The notes under the pieces are model-generated. The model was not told the DNA's origin, searched no databases, and saw nothing but the letters and a program-made list of their open reading frames with translations. From assembly GCA_018398585.1 (NCBI GenBank), contig JAGTTD010000020.1, positions 19,750,350 through 19,814,349 of the forward strand: 64,000 bases of DNA, written 5' to 3'. The stretch is from Simmondsia chinensis. Lineage: Eukaryota; Streptophyta; Magnoliopsida; Caryophyllales; Simmondsiaceae. Of the stretch, positions 55,342 to 64,000 are shown in pieces (the stretch's first letter is position 1; every line of letters begins with the position of its first letter). Position numbers and translations under genes: made by a program.

Positions 55342-56229
55342 TAGGGCTAAGCAAAAGTACCTGAATATCTAAAAATCCGAGAATCTGAACCGAACACGAA
55401 CCGAAAAGGGAGGGTAATTGACACGAAAATGTCCAGCTAGGATATACCTGATCCGTTGAAACATTAATATCGGTTTGGATACCGGTATCACTATGAAAAA
55501 AACTCCAGGCACCCGATCCGACCTGATATTGATTATATATATTGTCTTAAATAAATATTTTTATTATATTTAGAACTTTTGGTTATGTTATCTCTACTTA
55601 GATTGAGGTTGCAGGTGTACTTCTAAATCCCAACAAGCATTTTTCAAATTATGTATTTTTCCTATCTTCCTTTATTTTTATGTAAAAAAATTTAATTTTT
55701 TAGCTATCTATTGCAAAAAAAGACTTTCTTATTAGTTCTTGAATGAATCAATAACAATAGATTAGTACAATAAAGATTATTTTTGTTATGCCCTATCTCT
55801 CTGTATACAATCTTTGATCTTTCACATTATTTATGAAATTTTGATTTATATCTCATGATTATTTTAAGATGGTTTATGGTTTTGTGATCATCAAAGTATA
55901 ACAATTATGTGAATAATCTTTTTTATTTTTAAATTTTGAAGCTCAAGTAGAATGATTTATTATAATTTTATAGTATACTCACGAACAAGCTAACGATATT
56001 TAGTACATAATTGTTTTTTTTTTCTAAAATTAAATTTAGGAGAAATTTTAATTAAATGGACGGGTACTCAAACTGAAGCGATCCGACCTGCTTTTTTAAG
56101 GTACTCGATTAATCTGGGTACCCGAATTTTTAGATCGCATTATGTGTAATGATTTTGGTGATTTTAGTGTTTCAGATACTCTATCTGAAATGTATTTTGG
56201 ATAGGGTACATGACTCATGCTCATCCCTA
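55342..56229. mobile_element. Non-autonomous hAT-like element, 8-bp TSD GTGTCATG
   Basis: Starts TAGGGCTAAGCAAAAGTACC and ends GCTCATCCCTA (complement TAGGGATGAGC). GTGTCATG flanks it at 55334-55341 and 56230-56237. The ends carry the CCGAACACGAACCG and GGGTACCCGAAT motifs seen in common plant hAT MITEs. 888 bp, no transposase. Confidence 0.85.
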
Positions 56230-56237
56230 GTGTCATG

Positions 56238-57778
56238 TTCATATCATGTTACTGTATGTATCAGATTTTTTTCAAGTTTACTTTTGACATGACCACATAT
56301 AAGTGTAAGAGTGGCTCTAATTGTAGTATCAAAGTACTTTTTGCAATTGCCATGGTATGTTATCTTGTCATGTTTATGTCATGTTATCCTGTTGTATTCC
56401 ATTTTTTCTCAGCCCTGCTTTTGACCTGTCTGCATATAAGTATAAGCGAGCTTTTACTGTAATTTTTAAGTGGAGTTGCTCAAAAATATTATGAGTGATT
56501 TATTGTTTGTAACAACTCTAATACAAAACTTTGATTCGATATGCAAATAAAAACAATCTTCATAAATTTCGCTTGATAATTCTAGAGAATAAAGAGCAAT
56601 AACACTAAACAAAAAGTCTTATCTTAGACACCATTAAAGAAGAAGAAAGACGAAGAGTACCTCATCGTGTTATACCACTACCTTAAAGTCAAACTTTTCC
56701 AAGCAATAGTATGCATTATCTCGTCAACAGCAACCTCCCAAGTTTTAACACGGCGACCATGGCACCCATTTACTTGGTGGCTTACAGTATTAGAGAGCCT
56801 TCCACTAATTCCGACGAGAAGAGAGCAAGAAGCACGGGGACTCAATACCTTACCCAACCTAGTGGGAGTTAAGGTATTTGTACGAAACATAGTGTTCGTC
56901 TATCATATAATGCTATTCAATGCAAGTTTTTAACACCCATACCAATATGAGACAAATAATATGAACATTAACTCGTAACACATATTTCTATAAAGAATAT
57001 ATGTTTTAAAATGTATTTCTAATATATCTATATCAAGCTTTGGCCCCATAATATTACAATAACTTAGATAAATATAACTTTTTTTTAAATGGTAAAAATA
57101 ACGTTAGGGAGCCTAACCGTGGGAAGGCAGCCCTAACACTTCCTCAATCACTACTCTATTGAAATCTACTAAAACCATCTAACTTTAGATGCGGTTTAAA
57201 AAAAATTATCTAGATTTTTAAATTTTTCAGTGTCATATCTAAAGAGTGAGTCTCTTTTTGTTGATTGTTTCTTGATTTTTTATTATTTTTGTTTTTATCT
57301 TTTAGAGATCATCCCGGATGTAGCTCCAATAATTTTATCCTTTAATAATAAGAAAATATATTTATTTAAATGCAAATAAGTGAAATTGTTTGGTTTTGCC
57401 AATGAGTGGGGCGTTCCACACAAGTATGATTTGACATAGTGGAGAATAGTTTTGTGGTAACTTTAGGAAGAAAGAAGAAGCATTATATTCACCTGATTAA
57501 AGAAGTGCCTGCATCCTTCATTTCTTTTTCAATATCCTAACTTTATAAATTAATGAAAAACCTATGATTTTGATATGACACTATAATGTTACAAAACTTA
57601 TCTTTCATGTGGGGCCTAAGTCTTGTCTCGTGTTATCAGTTCCTGTACTTTAGATATTATGTTAATTTAGTCCCAAAATATTAAATTAAATCAATTTAGT
57701 CCTCATACATTTTGCTGCCAAACGAGCTCCTTATGCCTAGTTCTAATGGTATAGTGCATTTGATTTCTTCTAAAGGGT
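56238..57778. other. AT-rich spacer, no gene seen
   Basis: Frames at 56217-56462 and 56667-56933 have no recognisable domain. About 57640-57720 carries one arm resembling the foldback MITE family at 53765. Confidence 0.4.
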
Positions 57779-58132
57779 AAATACTACAAGAGGGTAGTAA
57801 GACCGGCTATGTCCTATGGGGTAGAGTGCAAGCCAATTAAGTGTCATTACACGTAGAAGCTGAAGGTAGGGGAGATGGGGATGTTAAAATTGATATGTGG
57901 TCACACAAGGAAGGATATGATTAGAAATGATGTTATAAAAAGCAAATTAGGGGTCGCCCCGATAAAGGATAAGATAAGGGAGCAACGGCTGAGGTGGTTT
58001 GGGCATGTTAGGAGGAGACCCACCGCTACCCCTGTCAGGAGATACGAACAACTCCACATTGCAGATGGCAAAAGAGGGAGAGGCAGACTAAATGAAGAGA
58101 TGGCTCTAGATAGAGCTCAGTAGAGGATTAGT
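57779..58132 (+). pseudogene. LINE reverse transcriptase C-terminal fragment
   Basis: Reads YYKRVVRPAMSYGVECKPIK, then after a stop EMGMLKLICGHTRKDMIRND, APIKDKIREQRLRWFGHVRR and RGRGRLNEEMALD. The HTRxDxIRN and RLRWFGHVxRRP motifs are typical of the end of plant non-LTR retrotransposon polyproteins. One stop lies in the stretch and no RT core is present upstream. Confidence 0.85.
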
Positions 58133-58847
58133 ATAAGTGTACCTGACATAACAACATAGGAGCACCGAGCACTCGTAAGCTTGCTATAATAACACGAGGA
58201 TGCCTATATGCCTGGTTGATATTCGCAGCTCGGCCATTTATGGGTGCCCAGTGCTCTTAGGGTTGGATGGGGACAACTCGACAGATGGGAAGAGAGGAAG
58301 AAGCTGGCCTAAACCCAACTTAAATAAAGAGATGGCCCTAGTTTAGAGCTTAGTATAGCATTAGTATAGGGGTAACCATATTAGCGGAGTAAGAGCATCG
58401 AGAATCCATAAGCTGCTCGTTTGTATACATACAGTACACGTGCATGTTAATAGCTTACTGCCCATAGATTCTGTTGCTACTGATACTCCCTATACTCCCC
58501 CCCCCCCCCCCCTCTTCTTTCTCCCTCTCTTTCTCTCTCTCTCTTTCCCTACCTACTCTCTCTCTCCATTCTGTAGAAACTCACTTCCCTCTATAGGTTT
58601 GAATAGTATCACGCGTATGATCTCCTCCCTACATGTTGGTTTGCTTTTACCTTTTGCTGTAGCTAATATGCTCTGTATGCTCCCATGCGTACATACTTAC
58701 ATGCTATATACTTATTGAATATTTGAACTATTTAAATATCTGCTCACATGCTTACATGCATACTTGCTTAGCATGACATCTATGCTATACATGCTTTACA
58801 TGCTTTACATGATCTTCATACAAACTCTTTATGAATATCAACTTTCA
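58133..58847. other. Spacer with a second LINE-end scrap and a C run
   Basis: About 58285-58370 (GATGGGAAGAGAGGAAGAAG, AAATAAAGAGATGGCCCTAG) repeats the end of the LINE fragment (about 58065-58130). A C run is at 58497-58512, followed by a CT-rich tract. Confidence 0.5.
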
Positions 58848-58983
58848 GGTTGGGGGTCCTCGGAAACAGTCTCTCGTCAGGGTCTCACCCTGATGAGTTA
58901 AGGCTGCATACATCCTATCCCTCCCAGACCCTGCACAAGCGGGAGCCCTTGAGGCACTGTTGTTGTTGTTGTTGTTGTTGTTG
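58848..58983 (+). mobile_element. SINE tail module with (GTT)n end
   Basis: TTTCAGGTTGGGGGTCCTCG, GAAACAGTCTCTCGTC, GAGTTAAGGCTGCATACATC, AGCGGGAGCCCTTGAGGCAC and a (TTG)n run to 58983. Like 16924-17082 it starts at TTTCAGGTTGG and has no 5S head. Confidence 0.8.
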
Positions 58984-59650
58984 TGCTAGTATAGGTTCTA
59001 TTCACTATCATGGCTACCCATTTCTTTTCATCCAAAAGACCAATGATCACCTCACTTGTTTCCTACTCTATGTTGATGACATCATCCTCATGGACACAAA
59101 CCCACCCTACCCGAATTCTCTTTCAACATAGTTTGCTATGAAAGACCTAGGTCCCCTTCATTACTTTCTTGGCATCGAAGCCAAAGGCGATTAAACTGGC
59201 CTGTACTTCTCTCAACAAAACTACACAGTGGACCTTTTACCAAACACAACCTTCATGACGTTAAACCCATAAAAACACCCTTACCAACTCGAACGCAACT
59301 GTTCCTAGGAGAAGGTGAGCTCCTAGAAGACCATACTAAATATAGGAATATTGTAGGGGCCCTCCAATATCTAACCACGATTGCTCTGACATTTGCTTTG
59401 TTAATGTCATTTCCCAGTTTATGCATGTTCCTCGGACTAACCATTAGCAGGTTGTTAAGCGCATCCATCTGTACCTCAAAAGCACACCTAACCATGGACT
59501 CTCCATTCTCCCAAGTTCCCTAGTCGCTGTTGCTGCCTTTGCAGATGCAGACCCACCATCGCCTATGCCATCTATTTTGGATCAAATCACATCTCATGGT
59601 GGGCCAACACGATTAGCAACAATATGATACATCACATTGAACAAGATATC
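58984..59650 (+). pseudogene. Copia reverse transcriptase fragment
   Basis: Begins right after the SINE tail and reads FLLYVDDIILMDTNPPYP, then FAMKDLGPLHYFLGIEAKGD, with many stops after that. YVDD and the MKDLGxLxYFLGIE block identify Copia RT. It is related to the 48704-53699 element in type but not an extension of it. Confidence 0.8.
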
Positions 59651-59727
59651 GTTGTTTCGTGGAGTTCACAACTACCCTAAGTCATCCCTCCCTCCACACC
59701 CCCCCCCCCCCCCCCCCGGGGGACACT

Positions 59728-60251
59728 GATATGACGAAACCAAATGGCATTGTGACTCCCAGAGTTAATGATATAGGACAAGTGTCAAAAGAGTTTTTGG
59801 AATAGTTGGATCACCAAAAACCCAAACCGGTGGGGCGAAAGGACTTATTTGTTCAGGCAACTTCAAACATACATAACTTTTGATCAATAAGGAATTACAT
59901 GGCTTGTAACCTATCAAATTGAAGCTATTTGGTCAAACTAAGCAACCCTAGATGCTTCACTGACGGCCTCACCTATTTTCCCAAATTCGGTCTCGAAACG
60001 TGCTTTTGAGCAACTTTTATGTTCCATGTATAGTTTAGTGGCGTTTTTATAATTTCGTATTTTAGCGTATTTTCGTAATTTCGTATTTTAGGTTTCTCGT
60101 TTACCAATAAATGCTCGTTATAGCTTGTTGTATGGCTCACTCTGAAAATTTGGATACAAACCTTGGTTTTCTCTTATCTTATGGTGGATTTTGAGTTTAT
60201 TCTTCGAATTTGACCGACTTGATTTGAACTTTACATTTTTGTTCCACATCA
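59728..60251 (+). repeat. LTR-like sequence after a C/G run
   Basis: Starts TGATATGACGAAACC just after a C run (about 59699-59718) and GGGGGAC, and ends CCACATCA. TG...CA-like ends and the preceding purine tract suggest a 3' LTR or solo LTR, probably of Gypsy type. Its internal TATAATTTCGTATTTTAG resembles the complement of 9400-9450. Confidence 0.5.
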
Positions 60252-60529
60252 GTTAACACAATGCCTACCATCGAAGTGGACTATTGAGTGGAGGATTAGA
60301 GTGTGCCCTAATTTGCTCCATTAATGAAAAGAGAAGAATATCGAGAGATGAGGTACATTATAAGGATGGAGAGGAGATATCAGAAGAGGGGGAAATGATT
60401 AAGGAGTATCTCCAAGCCTTGGAGCCCTTCTATTTTTTGGTAAAGAAACCTACTGGTTGGCGTATCAAGTGGTTAAGGTGATGGCAAAAAATCCAATCTA
60501 GTTATGGAAGGAGAGAGCAGAGCGGAGTG
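60252..60529 (+). other. Short unassigned segment
   Basis: A 65-codon plus-strand frame (60284-60481, contains SRDEVHYKDGEEISEEGEMI) looks codon-like but I do not recognise it. Confidence 0.35.
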
Positions 60530-60877
60530 TGTTGAAAATAGTATAATTTTTGCTTTTGTTATACTTGTATTTATGTATTTACTTGTATTCTACACATTTA
60601 CTAGGGTAGGTATTTATTTAATTTTCCCATTTATTTGGCTTGGGTAACCGGCTAGCTCTAAAGAGAGGGAGAGGGAGAGTTTTTTGTTCTTTGTGTTTAT
60701 TTCTTTCATTATTTGCTTTTACTCATATAATTAACTAGCCTAGGATTCCTTTACAAGTGTTAGGTTAGTCTTTTCCCTTTCCCATAAGTTTTGTATAAAT
60801 TGGAGATCTTGTTAATGAGAAATGCATCCAATTCTCATCATATTATTTCTTGTAGTTTCATCTTTTCGTTTTCTTCA
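60530..60877 (+). repeat. Copia 5' LTR, 348 bp
   Basis: TGTTGAAAATAGTATAATT to TTTTCTTCA. Same family as the solo LTR split between 31263-31463 and 37847-37996. Confidence 0.9.
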
Positions 60878-60889
60878 TGGTATCAGAGC
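60878..60889 (+). other. Primer-binding site, initiator-Met tRNA type
   Basis: TGGTATCAGAGC directly abuts the LTR end. Confidence 0.95.
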
Positions 60890-61015
60890 AGGCTTGAATC
60901 GGGATCATCAAGCTTTTGTTTTTTTTTTCTTCCTTCTTCCAGCCGTGCACTCCATTTGTGAGTCTTCTCCTTATTCTCTTGTTTTTACTTGTGTTTTTTT
61001 CGTGTTTAATTCATA

Positions 61016-64000
61016 ATGACGGAAGAAAATACTAATCAAATTGTTGCACCTGGTGTTGAATCAAGGGGTGTTCCTGATGTGAACTCACCCTTTTACTTAC
61101 ACCCCTCAGATAATCCAGGTCTCGTTTTTGTTCAAGATGTTTTAACGGGACCTAATTTTCCCATCTGGAGGCGTTCTGTCTTTAAAGTTTTTAAAGCTAA
61201 AAGAAAGCTGGGGTTTCTTGATGGAACCATTGTCAAACCCGATGAGTCTTCACCGGATTTTGAAAATTGGAGCACTTGTGATTCCATGGTCTCTTCATGG
61301 CTCACCAACTCCGTCTGCAAAGAAATCAATGCTAGTATAGCACATTTTGAAACTGCGGGCGACATTTGGTTAGATCTAAATGAGCGTTTCTCTCAAGGGA
61401 ACACTCCTCGTATCTATGAAATCAAACGCGAAATTTCACTTTTAAGACAAGAAAATAAGTCAATTTTCGACTATTTCACGAAATTAAGGGCTCTATGGGA
61501 TGAGCTTTATACTCTAGTAGCCATACCTCCATGTACGTGTGGATCAGGTCAAGCTTTTGCGGCCATACGGGACATGGAGAGACTACTTGATTTTTTAATG
61601 AGCTTAGACCCGTCTTTTTCTACTGTGAGATCACAATTGATGAATTCCAAGCCCTTACCCTCGGTAGCTAGTGCCTATTCAACACTTTGTCAAGAGGAAA
61701 AACAACAAAGTGTTGCATCCGGTAGCATTGTTGTACCAGGGGCCGCAGCCCTTGTTACTAAAGGGACTAATATGTTTTTGGGAGGTGGTTCGTCGTCAGT
61801 GAACGGACCACAACCCAAGCGCAATAATCGCCCAGTTTGTTTATATTGTAAGAAACAGGGACATACAAGAGACAGGTGCTTCGAGCTAATTGGATACCCA
61901 CCGGGATGGAAGCAACCACGCAGCAGTAACGGGAGGCCTGCTGCGGCTACTGCACAGCAGGCGTGGGAAGCTGCTGGTCGACAGCAGCTGCTGCTGCCAG
62001 CCCTGGACCAGCAGCCCGGAGCCCCGGACGCGAGCCCGATCGTAGGTCTTTCGGCTTCACAATATCAACAACTTTTGGGTCTTCTCAACCCGGGAAATTG
62101 TGCCCCTTGCGTTAACTTGACAGGTCAGGGTTCGTTTGGTCGTAGTTGTTGGATTATTGATACAGGTGCAACGGACCATATGGTGCCATCCGATTTTACT
62201 TTACTTGATAGAAGGGTTAATACCGAGATTCGTCCCGTTCGACTACCTAACGGCACTTGTTTGCCAGTATCACACGTTGGACGTGCCAAGATCACGGATG
62301 ACGTCATGCTTGAAAATGTGTTACAAATTCCGGGCTTTCACTGCAATTTGTTGTCAGTAAGCAAATTAACTAGAGATATAAATTGTGCATTGACATTTTT
62401 CAAAAATTTTTGTGTAATACAGGACCTGCCATCGAGGAAGCTGATTGGAGCGGGTAAAGAACGAGATGGGCTATACATGATGGAGTGCACTGTCATTCCG
62501 AAGTCCGCTCAAGTCGTTGATAGTACTAATAAAGGAGTTTTGTGGCATCGTCGATTGGGTCATGTCCCGTTTAACAAATTGTCTAATTTTTCGGGCTTGG
62601 ACATTGGTGTTGTTTTGGATAATGTTTGTGACTCGTGTCATCGAGCTAAACAAACTCGGTTGCCTTTTCCTATTTCCGTTAGTAAATCTGTTACTTGTTT
62701 TGATTTGCTTCACGTTGATATTTGGGGCCCATACCGTACGTTGTCAATGACAGGAGCTGGTTTTTTCCTCACTATCGTTGATGATCTTAGTAGGGGTACT
62801 TGGGTGTATTTGATGCGTGACAATTCTCAGTCACATAAAATCCTCATGGATTTTTGTGAAATGGTACAAACTCAGTACAATTTGCAGATTAAACAAATTC
62901 GTAGCGATATTGGAGCAGAATTCCTTTTTGGGCCGTTACTTAACTTTTATGCAGGAAAGGGTATACAAGTGTAGAATTCTTGCAATGATACACCCCAAAA
63001 AAATGGGGTAGTGGAGAGAAAGCATCGCCATCTCCTTGAAGTGGCCCGAGCCCTTAGGTTTGAAGCGGGTCTTCCTATTCAATTTTGGGGAGAATGCGTG
63101 TTGACGGCAGCCTATCTTATCAATCTCATGCCTACAACTCGTCTACAAAACAAGAGCCCATATGAAGTACTACTTGGTAAAATTCCTTCATATACACATT
63201 TACGCGTTTTTGGCTCGTTATGCTACGTTCATAATAAGGATTGTAGTAAAGATAAGTTCGGAAGTAGAGCAATTCGTGGTGTTTTTCTTGGTTACCCTCA
63301 TGGCAAAAAGGGGTACAAGGTCTATGACTTAGACAATAAAAGGATTGTAATCTCACGTGATGTAGTTTTTCATGAAGATAGATTTCCATATGTTGAAGAA
63401 GGGAAGAACAATAGCTCAAATAATGATGTTTTTGATTTAATTCATTATTTCGACGAAGGGAGTTTGATACAAACACGAGAAACAGGGTCCTTAGGGGATC
63501 TCGCAGCACCGTCAAATGACGGTGCTGCAGTGACTGACCGAACAGTGTTCGGTCAGCACAATGAGGGGGAGGAAGCTGCGGGTCAAGCGGGGAAACCGAT
63601 TCGTGTCCGTTCCATGCCTACAAAATATCGAGATTATGTGGTTGATGTTCCTCCTTCGATAGCCCATCCTCGTGATACTCCTTCATCGGCTAACTCAGGT
63701 ATGGTGTATCCTATATCAAATTATGTTTCTAATGCACGATTTACTAACTCGCATTCTAATTTGCTACAAGTCATCACATCTTGTGATGAGCCTAAGAATT
63801 TTGCACAGGAAGTCGAGTCGCCTTATTGGAGGGAAGCTATGGAGAAAGAGATTTCGGCATTAGAACAAAACAAGACTTGGACACTAGAAGAGTTGCCCCA
63901 GGGAAAGTGAGCGGTAGACTCGAAATGGGTCTATAAAGTCAAATACAAGGCTGATGGAAGCATTGAGAGGTATAAGGCAAGGCTGGTTGCCAAAGGTTAT
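61016..64000 (+). pseudogene. Copia gag-pol, nearly intact, two nonsense codons, truncated by window
   Basis: One frame runs from ATG 61016 to the window edge, broken only by TAG at codon 653 (62972-62974) and TGA at codon 965 (63908-63910). Gag starts MTEENTNQIVAPG. The zinc knuckle CLYCKKQGHTRDRC is at 275-288. Protease WIIDTGATDHMV begins at 379. Pre-integrase LWHRRLGHVPF follows, then integrase with TIVDDLSRGTWVYL and RSDIGAEF; the latter has Ile where the related nested copy has Asn (RSDNGQEF). The frame then continues through QKNGVVERKHRHLL and FVxD-type C-terminal motifs into RT ([15 protein letters not shown]). Both stops sit where CAG and CGA are expected, so each is one C-to-T change. 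Right end unseen. Confidence 0.9.

Larger units (their letters stand above)
60530..64000 (+). mobile_element. Copia retrotransposon, 3' part outside the window
   Basis: 5' LTR 60530-60877 is followed by the primer site TGGTATCAGAGC (60878-60889) and gag-pol. Protein similarity (YLHPSDNPG, VFKAKRKLGFLDG) links it to the nested element at 22123-27269. The LTR matches the solo LTR at 31263/37996. Confidence 0.93.

Noticed and set aside
60878..60889. tRNA gene fragments at TGGTATCAGAGC sites (also 26939, 32600)
   Set aside because: These are retrotransposon primer-binding sites complementary to the 3' end of initiator-Met tRNA; no tRNA cloverleaf is present.

Overview
The window is nuclear DNA of a flowering plant, almost certainly a dicot-type genome that I cannot place to species. 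Evidence for this is an NLR disease-resistance gene end, a plant-type PRPP synthetase relic with introns, and dense nested plant transposable elements (Copia, Gypsy, TRIM, CACTA-like, Mutator-like, hAT-like, LINE and SINE). The window shows one gene that may be functional (the 3' end of the NLR at the left edge) and one intact transposon gene (a 1337-codon Copia gag-pol). Nearly everything else is repeat sequence or decayed coding sequence.

Layout. 2-631: C-terminal leucine-rich repeats of an NLR. 965-10290: a diverged tandem duplication carrying two broken copies of a ribose-phosphate pyrophosphokinase gene, the first split by a solo LTR (3776-4528) whose unoccupied target site survives in the second copy. 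10551-12184: Mutator-like foldback element holding a LINE tail and a 5S-rRNA-headed SINE. 12829-13121: complete TRIM. 13603-17082: a second 5S-headed SINE, a foldback MITE and a reverse-strand SINE tail. 17545-21330: a 1.5-2.3 kb tandem duplication that includes part of a Gypsy LTR. 21004-28306: internally deleted Gypsy element (minus strand) with a decayed Copia (22123-27269, minus strand) inserted in its protease gene. 28328-41566: CACTA-like element split by a solo LTR, which is itself split by a young complete Copia (31464-37841), and further hit by a 37-bp SINE scrap and a Mutator-like element rich in AACCGCGTT palindromes (40141-41405). 41807-48282: decayed Copia, minus strand. 48322-48467: tRNA-derived SINE. 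48704-53699: decayed Copia with 142-bp LTRs. 53765-56229: MITE, two hAT-like elements and the best 5S-headed SINE. 57779-60251: LINE, SINE and LTR-element scraps. 60530-64000: a Copia element running off the right edge, broken by two stop codons.

Most element borders were fixed by terminal motifs plus target-site duplications read directly from the sequence: TCATG, GCCAT, CCTTC, ATTCC, TAAAG, TGGATGAGG, GTTTAATAC, ATTTAGGT, GTGTCATG. This allows a relative insertion order. The least usual contents are a SINE family whose 5' head is 5S ribosomal RNA joined to a shared plant SINE tail, and the Mutator-like element built from CpG-rich palindromes. The young Copia is also odd: it is intact but carries Asn at a normally conserved catalytic Asp of RNase H. 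All comparisons were made by eye, and family consensus sequences are from memory.
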